The notes beneath the pieces were generated by a model. The model was not told the DNA's origin, did no database searches, and saw only the letters and a program-made list of their open reading frames with translations. Made by a program: the position numbers and the translations under genes. This document shows, in pieces, positions 53,535 to 62,709 of a stretch of DNA of 64,000 nt. This DNA is from Pedobacter cryotolerans. Lineage in GTDB: Bacteria; Bacteroidota; Bacteroidia; Sphingobacteriales; Sphingobacteriaceae. Numbering within the stretch: position 1 is the first letter of the stretch; the number at the start of each line of letters is the position of its first letter. The stretch covers positions 62,001 through 126,000 of the forward strand of contig NZ_SWBO01000008.1 of the NCBI RefSeq assembly GCF_005116475.1. The letters run 5' to 3'.

Positions 53535-55957
53535 GGAATTAGAATAGTATTGCCTTTTGTACTAAACTTTTTATCAATTAAATTAATGCCTTCTGCAACC
53601 CAAGTATAGGTTTCAAAAGGTTGTGCAGAATTTCTAAAATAGCCATTCCATCCCTTTTCTGGCTCAGCACTGCTAGTTTCGAATACTAAATTGCCCCATT
53701 TGTTATATACTTTAAAACTGATTAAATTTTTTAAATGAGCTATAAAAGGATAAAGTTTATTATTTGTTCCTTTAAATGGAGTAAACGCTGTAGGTACATT
53801 AATTTTAGGAAGGTTTACCAATTCTGCTTTTACCTCTGCAACAATAGTACATCCTGATAAGTTGGTGAGAGAAATGTAGTAACTACCTGATTTGGTAATT
53901 CTATTAGCTTGTTCTATTGGTTTTTGCATTTGACTGTCATACCAATAAGCCACTTTTACATAATCACTACTTCCTTTAATTATATCAGGATTGGTTAAAT
54001 CTACACTTTGTGTTAAAAATACTGGAGCAGGATGATTGATAACCAATTGAGGTTGAGCATTAATCTGTACGGTAATCTCCTCAGTTATTTCGCAACCATT
54101 TAAATTTTTTATGCTTACCAGATATGTGCCGCTTTTATCTATTTGTTTTGGATTATTTAATATTTTTCCACTTGTTTTTTCTGAAAATGTATAGCTAACA
54201 TTTGTTGTTGTACCAGTATAAAGAATTGGATCAGTTAAATCAATTACCATTGGCGCACATACTGGATCTGGATTTTTAATCACTAAGTTAGGCAACTCAT
54301 AAACTTTTACTTCAATTGGTTTTACGGCTACGCAACCATTGGTATTGATGGCTTTAATATAATAAATGCCACTTTTAGCAATAGCATTTGGATTATCGAT
54401 TTTTAGGGTTAAATTTTCATCATTAAAGTAAGATAATTGAATGTCATTATCGCTTCCTTGAGTTACAATAGCAGTAGTAATATCAACTGTATTTGGTGCG
54501 CAAACTGCTGGTGGATTACTAATCTTAAGTATGGGTAATTTATAAATTTCTACATCAACTTTTTTAATAACCGAGCAAAATTGCGATTGGAAATGAATAT
54601 AATAGCTGCCACTTTGGGTAATATTTTGTGGATTAGCGATAACTTTGGTAAGTTGTAAATCAGTAAAATAGGTTTTCGTTAAACCAACGGGTACCTTTTT
54701 TTGAATACTATTACTTGTTAAATCGATAAAACTGTTTGCACAAGCTGTTGCTTTAGCAAGTACATCAATATTTGTAATATCAATAAATATTACCTCAATA
54801 GGTTTAACAGCGCTACAGCCGTTCATACTTCTTGCTTTTATATAATACGTGCCGCTTTTTGTAATTTCGGTTGGCTTTGGCAGGCTATTTTTAAGTTCAG
54901 GGTCGGTAAAATATTCATAGCTAACATCAGCAGCCATGTTTATTCTATATTTTTCTGCTGTAAGATCAATAATTTCATCTTTACAAGCATTAATCTCACT
55001 CACTAAATTCAATTCAAAAAAACCTTTCTGTATAATGGTACTAACGGTATTTGTGCAACCAAATCCTGCGTAAGGTATTAAATCAAGTATTACTTTGTCA
55101 TTCTCTTTTAAAGCGGGTTTTATCGTAATATAATTTCCTTCGCCATAAAAAACAGATCTATCTGCATTGTACCATTTATAAAACTCATAACCGCCTGGTC
55201 CGGTTAATAATACATCATCAGAGCTATCGCAATTGGTGTTTCCTTGAATAATGCTTTCACATTTTTCATTCACATCTAAATAAGCATAACCAAAGTGTCC
55301 GCTTTGCGTACAATCTGCAGTAGTAAATTCTATTAATAGCTGTTTACCTTGGTAATTACTTAAATTAATAGAAACTGGCGACCAATCTTTATAAATTACA
55401 CCAGCAACTTTAGATTTTTTAAATCCTGGTAAGTTTGATGTAGCAATATATTCAAACGATGCACAATTGATATAACTATTTGTACTTAAGTCTAATACCT
55501 TAACATTAAATCTAGGTTGCTCTGCTTCTATATGGTTAGGGTCCTGAAAAACAACCGCATACTGGTAAGTTAAATTAAATACAGGCTTATCGTTGGGTAC
55601 AGTTATTAAGTACGATATTCTCTCGGCTTGTTTACCAGTACCGTCATTACCTAATTTAACCGAATAATTACTTCCGTTGGGAGCCAATACAGAAAAACCA
55701 CCATAAGGATCTTTAACTGTTTTTGAATTTATAATGCCGTGCCTAAGTAAAGAAGGTGCACCAGCTGTAACATTTACTTTATTTACAGTTTTATTACCAG
55801 CTAAACTTGATTCAACAAAACCAGTATAGGTTTGCCATTTGGTAAATGTACCTGTTTCAAACCCAATGTTTTCGGGACAGTTTTGTGCGTAAATATTAAA
55901 GCTTATTGCCATTAATATGGAAACAAGCGTGAGGCGAGTTAATTTAGTAGTTTTCAA
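53531..55957 (-). CDS. Secreted multidomain protein with T9SS type-B C-terminal signal
   Basis: An 808-residue surface or secreted protein. After a signal peptide (TTG start, KTTKLTRLTLVSILMAISF, then YAQ) comes a lectin-like or carbohydrate-binding-like N-terminal domain (NCPENIGFETGTFTKWQTYT) to about residue 230. Five modules of about 80 residues follow, each with a YF.D..L, I.KSGTYYIKA and NGC pattern (e.g. EITKSGTYYIKARSMNGC, AIAKSGIYYIKAINTNGC). The C-terminal 90 residues (VPTAFTPFKGTNNKLYPFIA, FKVYNKWGNLVFETS, YTWVAEGINL) are the gliding-motility-associated CTD used for type IX export. No in-frame ATG precedes the signal, so TTG is the likely start. Confidence 0.88.
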   Translation of the reverse strand: MKTTKLTRLTLVSILMAISFNIYAQNCPENIGFETGTFTKWQTYTGFVESSLAGNKTVNKVNVTAGAPSLLRHGIINSKTVKDPYGGFSVLAPNGSNYSVKLGNDGTGKQAERISYLITVPNDKPVFNLTYQYAVVFQDPNHIEAEQPRFNVKVLDLSTNSYINCASFEYIATSNLPGFKKSKVAGVIYKDWSPVSINLSNYQGKQLLIEFTTADCTQSGHFGYAYLDVNEKCESIIQGNTNCDSSDDVLLTGPGGYEFYKWYNADRSVFYGEGNYITIKPALKENDKVILDLIPYAGFGCTNTVSTIIQKGFFELNLVSEINACKDEIIDLTAEKYRINMAADVSYEYFTDPELKNSLPKPTEITKSGTYYIKARSMNGCSAVKPIEVIFIDITNIDVLAKATACANSFIDLTSNSIQKKVPVGLTKTYFTDLQLTKVIANPQNITQSGSYYIHFQSQFCSVIKKVDVEIYKLPILKISNPPAVCAPNTVDITTAIVTQGSDNDIQLSYFNDENLTLKIDNPNAIAKSGIYYIKAINTNGCVAVKPIEVKVYELPNLVIKNPDPVCAPMVIDLTDPILYTGTTTNVSYTFSEKTSGKILNNPKQIDKSGTYLVSIKNLNGCEITEEITVQINAQPQLVINHPAPVFLTQSVDLTNPDIIKGSSDYVKVAYWYDSQMQKPIEQANRITKSGSYYISLTNLSGCTIVAEVKAELVNLPKINVPTAFTPFKGTNNKLYPFIAHLKNLISFKVYNKWGNLVFETSSAEPEKGWNGYFRNSAQPFETYTWVAEGINLIDKKFSTKGNTILIP

Positions 55958-56100
55958 TATTAGGGATGATTGAATAACTAAATCTAATACTTTTTTTTCT
56001 TAAAACTAAAATTTATATCTTCTTAAATATATAATCATTAATCTATAATGAAACTAATTAACCAATGGTTTGTTATATTGTCTTAATAGAAAAATTAACC

Positions 56101-56511
56101 ATGGAAAAATTATATACAGCATCGGTTGTTGCGCAAGGCGGAAGAGACGGACACATTAAATCAAACGACGGAATTTTAGATTTTGAAGTTAAGAGACCAA
56201 AAGAAATGGGAGGACAAGGTGGTGCAACCAATCCAGAACAACTATTTGCTGCCGCATGGGGACCATGTTATTTAGGCGCATTAAAAAGCATTGCAGATAA
56301 AGAAGGAATTGTAGCAGAAGAAGCTACTGTTGATGTTCAAATTTCATTTAATGAGGATGGTAAAGGATTTGCTTTATCGGCAGAATTAGATGTACACATA
56401 CCAGGTTTAGCACATGATGAAATTCAACGAATTGCAGATTTAGCTCATCAAACTTGCCCATATTCTAAAGCCACAAAAGGGAATATTGAGGTAAGAGTTA
56501 CAGCAGTTTAA
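56101..56511 (+). CDS. Organic hydroperoxide resistance protein (Ohr/OsmC family)
   Basis: A 136-residue thiol peroxidase that reduces organic hydroperoxides. The sequence YTASVVAQGGRDGHIKSNDG, PEQLFAAAWGPCYLGALKSI with the first redox Cys, and AHQTCPYSKATKGN with the second Cys follow the Ohr pattern. The ATG at 56101 gives the usual MEKLYTA start; a longer frame from 56065 adds 12 unrelated residues. It is divergent from the T9SS cargo gene and convergent with bioB. Confidence 0.92.
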   Translation: MEKLYTASVVAQGGRDGHIKSNDGILDFEVKRPKEMGGQGGATNPEQLFAAAWGPCYLGALKSIADKEGIVAEEATVDVQISFNEDGKGFALSAELDVHIPGLAHDEIQRIADLAHQTCPYSKATKGNIEVRVTAV

Positions 56512-56572
56512 ATGAGTTGAAATGTTGTAAGGCTGAACATTTCAATCTTACAACATTTCAACTTTAAAATAA

Positions 56573-57574
56573 TTATACAACAACTTCTTCCTTTATCGTA
56601 TTTTTTGGTCTACCGTTTTTAAATGCTTCTCTAGTTTTTAAGCCTAACAATTCAAACATTACCATATCATCGGCAAATGCCGGATTTGGTGTAGTTAATA
56701 ATTTATCGCCAGCAAAAATAGAACTTGCACCAGCCATAAAACAAAAAGCTTGCTCTAAAGTACTCATTTCATTTCGTCCAGCACTTAAGCGTACCACAGA
56801 ATTAGGCATTACAATTCTAGCTGTAGCTATCATTCTCACCATATCCCAAATTGGCACACGTGGCTGATCTTCTAATGGCGTACCTTTAACAGGTACCAAA
56901 GCATTTACCGGTACAGATTCTGGATGCTGTGGTAAGTTTGCCAAAGTTTGTATCATTGCTACCCTATCTGCAGGTGTTTCTCCTAAACCAATAATACCAC
57001 CGCTACAAACTGTTAATTTCGCTTTGCGTACATTTTTAATGGTATTTAAACGATCATCATAAGTACGGGTAGAAATAATTCTTTTGTAATCCTCTTCAGA
57101 AGTATCAATATTATGGTTGTAGGCGTACAAACCTGCATCAGCCAGTCGCTGAGCCTGAGTTTCTGTAAGCATACCCAAAGTACAACAAACTTCCATGTCC
57201 ATATCATTTACCGCTTTTACCATCTCAATCACGCGGTCAAAATCGCGGTTATCTCTAACCTCACGCCAAGCAGCGCCCATACATAAACGAGATGCTCCAC
57301 CCTCTTTTGCTTTTACAGCTGCACTTACTACCTGACCCAATTGCATTAAAGGTTGTACCTCTAAATCGGTTTGGTAACGGGCTGCTTGAGGGCAATAAGA
57401 GCAATCTTCGGCACAACCACCAGTTTTTATAGAAATTAAAGAGCTAATTTGTACTTCATTATAATCTTTTTGTTCACGATGAATGGTTGCAGCTTCATAA
57501 ACCAAATCCAAAAATGGCTTATCATAAATAGCCTGTATTTCTTCTTTTGTCCAATCGTGTCTTAATGCTTGCAT
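56573..57574 (-). CDS. bioB: Biotin synthase
   Basis: A radical SAM enzyme converting dethiobiotin to biotin. The SAM cluster motif [16 protein letters not shown] (CxxxCxxC) is near residue 53. Family blocks are [65 protein letters not shown] and [20 protein letters not shown], holding the Arg that ligates the [2Fe-2S] cluster. Length, 333 residues, is normal. No other bio gene is nearby; it follows mgtE by 22 bp on the same strand and could be co-transcribed with it. Confidence 0.96.
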   Translation of the reverse strand: MQALRHDWTKEEIQAIYDKPFLDLVYEAATIHREQKDYNEVQISSLISIKTGGCAEDCSYCPQAARYQTDLEVQPLMQLGQVVSAAVKAKEGGASRLCMGAAWREVRDNRDFDRVIEMVKAVNDMDMEVCCTLGMLTETQAQRLADAGLYAYNHNIDTSEEDYKRIISTRTYDDRLNTIKNVRKAKLTVCSGGIIGLGETPADRVAMIQTLANLPQHPESVPVNALVPVKGTPLEDQPRVPIWDMVRMIATARIVMPNSVVRLSAGRNEMSTLEQAFCFMAGASSIFAGDKLLTTPNPAFADDMVMFELLGLKTREAFKNGRPKNTIKEEVVV

Positions 57575-57596
57575 ATTAATTTATATGTATTTTAAT

Positions 57597-58946
57597 TTAT
57601 AATAATAACTTACTGGCTAATCCTAAAAGGAGTAAAAAACCAAAAACGTCTGTAAATGTCGTAATAATTATAGACGATGCAATAGCCGGATCAATACCAA
57701 CGCGTTTTAATACCAAAGGTATACTTGAGCCAGTAATGCCAGCAATAACCAAATTACCTGTCATTGCTAAAAATATAACTAAACCTAGCATTGGGTTTGC
57801 ATCAAAGAAAAATGCTATTCCAAAAACAATTAAGCCGGTAACAGCTCCGTTAATTAAACCAACAGTAAATTCTTTTAATACCGCTCTATAAGCCTGATTA
57901 TCAGTTAAATCATATAACGAAATACGTCTAACTGTTACTGCTAAAGCTTGTGTGGCAGCATTACCACCCATACCAGCAATAATAACCATGTAGGCAGAAA
58001 GCACTGTTAATTGTGCGGTAACAAATTCATAATGGCGCACTACTGCCGATGCTAAAAATGCTGTAGCTAAATTAATAATTAACCATGGTAAGCGAGATTT
58101 TACAGCATCAATCCAATTACCGCTTAATTCCTCATCTTCAGAAACCCCAGAAATTTTCAGAAAATCTTCTGTATTTTCATCTTCCAAAACATCAATCACA
58201 TCATCAAATGTAACCAAGCCTAAAAGTTTCATTTCATCATCAACAACTGGTATACTGGTTAAATTATATTGCGAAATCAGCTTTGCTACCTCTTCCTGAT
58301 CGGTTTCTGCCTTTACATAAACCACATCAGCATTAATCATTTCGGTTATTTTCGAGTTGCCCTTTGCTTTAATAATATCTTTTAAAGAAACAATACCTTT
58401 AAATACGTTTTCATCATCAACTACATAAACCGTGTAAAATTCTTCAATTGCTTCGCTTTGCCTTATAATTTCGTCAATTGCATCTTTTTTAAACAAGTTT
58501 AAATTAATGCGAATAACATCGGTGTTCATTAAACCACCTGCTGTTTCTTCGTCATAACTCATCAAATTCCGAATACTCGACGCGTCATCTTCGTTTAAGT
58601 CTTCTAAAATTTCTTGCTGCTCGTGCTCATCAAGTTGCGAAATAATATCCGTAGCATCATCGTAATCAAGCTCTTCAACAATTTCTGTTCGCTTATCTGG
58701 GTGTAATTGTAAAAGTAATTCTGCAGGATGGGATTCCTCATGCATTTCTGCAATAACTTCCGATGCAATTTCAACATCCAGCAAATTGATAATCCGCTCT
58801 TTGTCTTCACTGTTTAAGCTCTCAAATAAAATAGCAATTTCAGACGCATGATATTCCGCAAGCGTAGCCTTAAGTTGTTCATTATCACCACTTATTGCCT
58901 GCTTTAGTTTAGAAACGTCTGTTTTATCTAAATCAAATGATTGCAT
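57597..58946 (-). CDS. mgtE: Magnesium transporter MgtE
   Basis: A 449-residue Mg2+ channel. The cytosolic N-domain (about residues 20-130) contains the MgtE repeats (HPAELLLQLHPDKRTEIVEE, DDATDIISQLDEHEQQEI). Two CBS domains follow (about 135-250: NTDVIRINLNLFKKDAIDEI, FKGIVSLKDIIKAKGN, LGLVTFDDVIDVLEDENTED). The C-terminal pore has five membrane segments including GGNAATQALAVTVRRISLYD and AMTGNLVIAGITGSSIPLVL. The acidic N-domain binds Mg2+ and gates the channel. It lies upstream of bioB. Confidence 0.94.
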   Translation of the reverse strand: MQSFDLDKTDVSKLKQAISGDNEQLKATLAEYHASEIAILFESLNSEDKERIINLLDVEIASEVIAEMHEESHPAELLLQLHPDKRTEIVEELDYDDATDIISQLDEHEQQEILEDLNEDDASSIRNLMSYDEETAGGLMNTDVIRINLNLFKKDAIDEIIRQSEAIEEFYTVYVVDDENVFKGIVSLKDIIKAKGNSKITEMINADVVYVKAETDQEEVAKLISQYNLTSIPVVDDEMKLLGLVTFDDVIDVLEDENTEDFLKISGVSEDEELSGNWIDAVKSRLPWLIINLATAFLASAVVRHYEFVTAQLTVLSAYMVIIAGMGGNAATQALAVTVRRISLYDLTDNQAYRAVLKEFTVGLINGAVTGLIVFGIAFFFDANPMLGLVIFLAMTGNLVIAGITGSSIPLVLKRVGIDPAIASSIIITTFTDVFGFLLLLGLASKLLL

Positions 58947-59236
58947 AGGCTACTAAGATAGAAATAATTTGCATTTGAGATGTTACAATAATGGCTTTAA
59001 AAAGCGATTAAGCAGTTTTTTATTTGAAAAACAAGGGTAGTAATTTTTGGCAAGTTTTGTCCCGCTTTACGTTGCTGCCATGTCTCCGCCTACCTGCCTA
59101 CCGCAGGTAGGCGCTGAGACTAACATGGCATACACTGCAATCGGGTTTATTTTACAAAGCAAGTGGTGCTTTCGATAAGTTGCATAACGTATATTTTGTT
59201 AAATTCACCTCATGAAAACAGATACAAAACATTAAC
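58947..59236. other. Intergenic region containing inverted-repeat element A
   Basis: This 290-bp gap between mgtE and the STM3941-like gene is mostly filled by a structured repeat element at about 59059-59169. The remaining bases are AT-rich. Confidence 0.5.
59059..59169 (+). repeat. Structured repeat element A with 11-bp palindrome
   Basis: The centre CGCCTACCTGC (59087-59097) pairs perfectly with GCAGGTAGGCG (59103-59113) around the loop CTACC. Nested outer arms are GCCATG/CATGGC (59077-59082 with 59124-59129), TTGC/GCAA (59072-59075 with 59137-59140) and CCCG/CGGG (59061-59064 with 59142-59145). The element ends in GGGTTTATTTTACAAAGC. A related, inverted element lies beyond the STM3941-like gene. 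The pattern resembles folding repeats seen around small accessory genes. Confidence 0.6.
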
Positions 59237-59776
59237 ATGGAAAGAATTGAAATTTATTCTAGTAAGAAAAAATCATTATTGTTATTAATTGGTTCGTTAT
59301 TTTTTGTTTTGGGTGGTGTTTATATATTGATGAATGTAGAAATTTTTACAGGATATAGATCAAGAAATCCTTTCTTTATAAAGACAATTGGTATAATATC
59401 TATTTTATTTTTCGGATTAGGTATATATATTTCAGTAAGGCAACTCTTATCAAATCAATTAATTCTTGTTATCGATAAGAAAGGTCTAATCCTTTATCCG
59501 AAAAAATCGCTGACTACATTTATTGAATGGAAAAACATAATCGGTTTTTCTGAACTGAAAATTCAAAGTCAAAAATTTGTAGTTATAGTTGTAGATAATT
59601 CAGCTTATTGGATTGATAAAGAAGAAAATAATATTCGAAAAAAGATGATGAAATTCAATATAAAAAATTTTGGTTCACCTTTTAATTTATCTTCAAGTTC
59701 TATGCAATTAAATCATACTCAATTGATGTCCATATTGAACGAGTATTTTAATAAATATAAAATCCTAGATAAATAG
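59237..59776 (+). CDS. STM3941-family small membrane protein
   Basis: A 179-residue protein beginning MERIEIYSSKKKSLLLLIGS with two membrane segments (about residues 13-33 and 48-68), followed by a soluble domain (LILVIDKKGLILYPKKSL, TFIEWKNIIGFSELKIQSQK, VVIVVDNSAYWIDKEENNIR). The pattern matches the STM3941 family, whose function is not known. Its A+T content and Lys/Ile/Ser-rich usage are higher than those of its neighbours, and inverted repeat elements flank it on both sides, which suggests gain by transfer as a small cassette. Confidence 0.75.
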   Translation: MERIEIYSSKKKSLLLLIGSLFFVLGGVYILMNVEIFTGYRSRNPFFIKTIGIISILFFGLGIYISVRQLLSNQLILVIDKKGLILYPKKSLTTFIEWKNIIGFSELKIQSQKFVVIVVDNSAYWIDKEENNIRKKMMKFNIKNFGSPFNLSSSSMQLNHTQLMSILNEYFNKYKILDK

Positions 59777-60070
59777 AGTTTGGCAAAAAATTGTTGCTAT
59801 GAATTTTATTGAAAGCCACAGAACAACTCGCTAAAAAAGAAAAAACATAACATTTTTAATCATTACCGCCAGTTTTAACCGATGAAACTTGATAAATTAA
59901 TATTGGTTTTAGCCAAATTGCATGTTTCTTGCACAATCTTTTGTTCAATAAACCTGACAGTAGCGAACATGTAGTTCCGACCTTTAGGTTGGGACGAAAT
60001 AAAGCGAATGGCAGGACTGTGAAAATCAATGAAAAACAGAACCTAGCTTTTCAAAAAAACATCTTAAATC
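59777..60070. other. Intergenic region containing inverted-repeat element B
   Basis: This 294-bp gap separates the STM3941-like gene from corA. It contains a structured element at about 59931-60017 whose minus strand resembles element A. The remaining sequence is AT-rich without an ORF. Confidence 0.5.
59931..60017 (-). repeat. Structured repeat element B, inverted relative to element A
   Basis: On the minus strand it runs GTCCTGCC...ACTGTCAGGTTTATTGAACAAAA...GTGC, parallel to GTCCCGC...ACTGCAATCGGGTTTATTTTACAAAG...GTGC in element A. CCTG/CAGG form the base; an inner palindrome ACCT/AGGT (59980-59983 with 59986-59989) marks the centre. Similarity is partial and judged by eye. Confidence 0.45.
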
Positions 60071-61189
60071 TTATTTAAACCAACCCTTACGCCAAAAATA
60101 AATTACTTGTAAAACGGCAATTAAACCCATTACAATCATGGTATATAAATAACCATGTTCTTGGTAAAGTTCGGGCATGTTTTGCGGTAAAACTTTGCCG
60201 GTAACTGGGTCTTCCCTACTAAAATTCATCCCGTAAATGCCTGCAATAAATGTTAAAGGAATAAAAATTGAAGAGATGATGGTAAGCACTTTCATTATTT
60301 CGTTCATTCTATTGCTAATGATAGACAGGTACATGTCGATATTACTTGCCGAAATCTCCTTTAATGATTCTACCATATCTATTGTTTGCACACAATGATC
60401 GTAAGCATCTCTTAAGTAAACCTTAGTAGTTTCGGTTATAAATTTACTTTCGGTTCTTAAAATATCGTTCATTTTATCTCGCTCAGGCCAGGTGACACGC
60501 CTTAAAGTGATTAGGTTTCGTTTAATTGCCTGGGTATCAAACATGATTGTGCGATCAGGTTTTTCGAATAATCGATCCTCAATGTTATCTAATTCTTCGC
60601 TCCAAATACCTAAAACAGAAAAGTATTCATCAATAATTAAATCCATTAAGGCGTACATTAAATAACTACTTCCGCCAATGCGAATATTGCCTTTACCCCC
60701 TTCTAAACGATTGCGAACTGCATCTAAACAATCTTCATATTTATCCTGAAAAGTGATTAAAACATTAGATGTTAAGATAAATGACAACTGCTCATTTTGT
60801 AAAACATTTTCTTCATCAATAAACAACATTCGGCTCACTGCAAAATCATGCGAGTTGTAAACTTCGTATTGCGGTCTTTGGTAAGTTCTGGTAATATCTT
60901 CTAAAACTAATTTATTAATACCCCAATCTGTATTTAGGGTTTCGAACATATTAAAGGAATTAAAACCTTTTATTTCTATCCAATAATTATATTCGGCATC
61001 AACCAGTTGTTCTCTTAAACCTTCCAGATTTTCGAGTTGTTTAACCTCATAATAATTTTCATTGTAGGTGTATAAATTAATATGTGGTATTAAAGAATTT
61101 TCATCGATAAAAACTACCCCCGGACTAGAGCCTGGTTTAGGGAGTTTAAAGCTATGTTTTTTATGTTTATGCTTTTTTAGCTTTGCCAT
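60071..61189 (-). CDS. corA: CorA-family magnesium/cobalt transporter
   Basis: A 372-residue inner-membrane divalent-cation channel. The large N-terminal cytosolic domain includes FNMFETLNTDWGINKLVLED and SFILTSNVLITFQDKYEDCL; a long helical stalk (NIEDRLFEKPDRTIMFDTQA through KEISASNIDMYLSI) follows. The C-terminus has two membrane segments with the signature YGMNF after IPLTFIAGI, and the loop NMPELYQEHG is acidic. The final residues YFWRKGWFK are basic. The first 22 residues are unusually lysine-rich. The gene starts 3 bp after the WbqC-like gene, which it follows on the same strand. Confidence 0.92.
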   Translation of the reverse strand: MAKLKKHKHKKHSFKLPKPGSSPGVVFIDENSLIPHINLYTYNENYYEVKQLENLEGLREQLVDAEYNYWIEIKGFNSFNMFETLNTDWGINKLVLEDITRTYQRPQYEVYNSHDFAVSRMLFIDEENVLQNEQLSFILTSNVLITFQDKYEDCLDAVRNRLEGGKGNIRIGGSSYLMYALMDLIIDEYFSVLGIWSEELDNIEDRLFEKPDRTIMFDTQAIKRNLITLRRVTWPERDKMNDILRTESKFITETTKVYLRDAYDHCVQTIDMVESLKEISASNIDMYLSIISNRMNEIMKVLTIISSIFIPLTFIAGIYGMNFSREDPVTGKVLPQNMPELYQEHGYLYTMIVMGLIAVLQVIYFWRKGWFK

Positions 61190-61192
61190 AAT

Positions 61193-61801
61193 TTATAGAT
61201 AGAGTTTTGCTTGTGGTCCTTGGTTAAATAATAAATCAACAATACTTAAGTTGGGTATAAAATCATTTCTATCACTAAACACCTGAAAATAGTTTTTTGC
61301 ATTTGCTAAATGAATTGCATTTTTATTAAAACTGGTTCTAAAATCTATTTCTTTTGGGATCTCAGTTTCATATTCATTAGTAAACAATAAAGCTTGATTT
61401 TGTTTCAATTGTTTTAAAATCCAAGCAAGTAATTCAGTATTATAATCAAACAAAAAATCATATTTTTTTTCGTAAAAAGGTGCCAAACCATCTTCGTAAA
61501 ACTCAAAATATGCCGAACTGCGATAACAGGTTTGCATACTTAGCCAATGTAAACGCTGCCATTTAGCATCGTAACTAATTTTAACATCTTTAATTGGAGT
61601 TTTAAACTTTGAGCCTTTTATAACTGGTATCATTAAATCTAAAATGCCATCTGGCGAAGCAATACTCGCTCTATTTCTATAAGTTTGCTTTACAAAATGT
61701 TCGTTTTTCTCGATTGTAAAAATAAAATCATTTGCTTTTAATGTTGTAAAATAGCTTACCGGTGGAAGATAAAAAAGAGGAAATATTGCTGAACTTTGCA
61801 T
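61193..61801 (-). CDS. WbqC-family protein
   Basis: A 202-residue protein of the WbqC family, which is often encoded near polysaccharide or envelope genes and has no established enzymatic role. FPLFYLPPVSYFTTLKANDF, NEHFVKQTYRNRASIASPDG, LMIPVIKGSKFKTPIKDVKI and WLSMQTCYRSSAYFEFYEDG are the family blocks. It shares a bidirectional promoter region of 37 bp with the acyltransferase gene and is followed by corA after 3 bp. Confidence 0.88.
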   Translation of the reverse strand: MQSSAIFPLFYLPPVSYFTTLKANDFIFTIEKNEHFVKQTYRNRASIASPDGILDLMIPVIKGSKFKTPIKDVKISYDAKWQRLHWLSMQTCYRSSAYFEFYEDGLAPFYEKKYDFLFDYNTELLAWILKQLKQNQALLFTNEYETEIPKEIDFRTSFNKNAIHLANAKNYFQVFSDRNDFIPNLSIVDLLFNQGPQAKLYL

Positions 61802-61810
61802 CTGTTACTT

Positions 61811-61818
61811 TATGTTTG
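61811..61818 (+). promoter_or_regulatory. -7 promoter box for the acyltransferase-GT2 operon
   Basis: TATGTTTG matches TAnnTTTG exactly and ends 20 bp before the chosen ATG at 61839. It makes the alternative TTG start at 61827 less likely. Confidence 0.5.
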
Positions 61819-61838
61819 TATTCTAGTTGCCCAAATTA

Positions 61839-62708
61839 ATGATTCTAAAAGGCTTTTCGTACATCGGTATCTTTTTTTTGTACATTTTATCGCTGTTGCC
61901 GTTACCTGTACTCCTGTTTTTTGCTCGTTTATTGTATTATCCGCTTTACTATATTGTTGGCTATAGGCGTAAGGTAGTTCGGGTAAATTTGCAAAAATCT
62001 TTTCCTGATAAGGATTTAAAAACCATTATTAGTATAGAAAAGCAATTTTATAAATACATTACAGATTTAATTTTTGAAATTATTAAGTTGAACAATATCT
62101 CTGAAAAAGAGTTGCGCAAGAGAGTAAAATTTAATGATTTAGAATTAATAGAAACTTATTTTAACAAAGGAGAAAGTATTTTAGCTTGTACTGGCCATTA
62201 TGGCAATTGGGAACTTTGTATGCTTGCTTTAGGATTAAATATTACCGCAACACCTTATGTAATTTACAAACCATTGGCAAATGGAGTTTTCGAGAAATGG
62301 TTTCAAAAATGGAGAACTCAGTTTGGGAACATATTTGTACCCATGAAACAGACTTTGAGGCAGGTTGTAGCTACAAAAAATAAAGCAACTATGTTTTGCT
62401 TTGCAAGTGATCAAACCCCAGTTAGAGAAGAAACACAATATACCCTTCAATTTTTAAATCAACAAACGGCGGTATTGCTGGGTTTAGAAAAAATAGCGCT
62501 GCAGACCAATAGACCTATTTTTTATTTTGATGTGATTAGTGTAAAACGTGGTTATTACGAAGTAAATTGTGTGCCACTGTGTTTAAATCCAAAAGAAACC
62601 CAAAATCACGAAATAACTGATTTATTATTTGATCATTTAAATAATACCATACAAAGAGAGCCCGCATTTTGGTTGTGGAGCCACAGACGTTGGAAATTTA
62701 CTGTATAA
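61839..62708 (+). CDS. Lysophospholipid/lipid A acyltransferase (LpxL/HtrB-like)
   Basis: An inner-membrane enzyme of about 289 residues that probably adds a secondary acyl chain to lipid A or a related lipid. An N-terminal hydrophobic stretch (GIFFLYILSLLPLPVLLFFA) anchors it. The catalytic HxxxxE motif is present in CTGHYGNWE, and FASDQTPVREETQYTLQFLN, PIFYFDVISVKRGYYEV and EPAFWLWSHRRWKF follow as in the LpxL family. The frame opens at TTG 61827, but ATG 61839 follows a promoter box. The GT2 gene begins 1 nt after its stop, so the pair likely acts in envelope glycolipid assembly. Confidence 0.9.
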   Translation: MILKGFSYIGIFFLYILSLLPLPVLLFFARLLYYPLYYIVGYRRKVVRVNLQKSFPDKDLKTIISIEKQFYKYITDLIFEIIKLNNISEKELRKRVKFNDLELIETYFNKGESILACTGHYGNWELCMLALGLNITATPYVIYKPLANGVFEKWFQKWRTQFGNIFVPMKQTLRQVVATKNKATMFCFASDQTPVREETQYTLQFLNQQTAVLLGLEKIALQTNRPIFYFDVISVKRGYYEVNCVPLCLNPKETQNHEITDLLFDHLNNTIQREPAFWLWSHRRWKFTV

Positions 62709-62709
62709 T

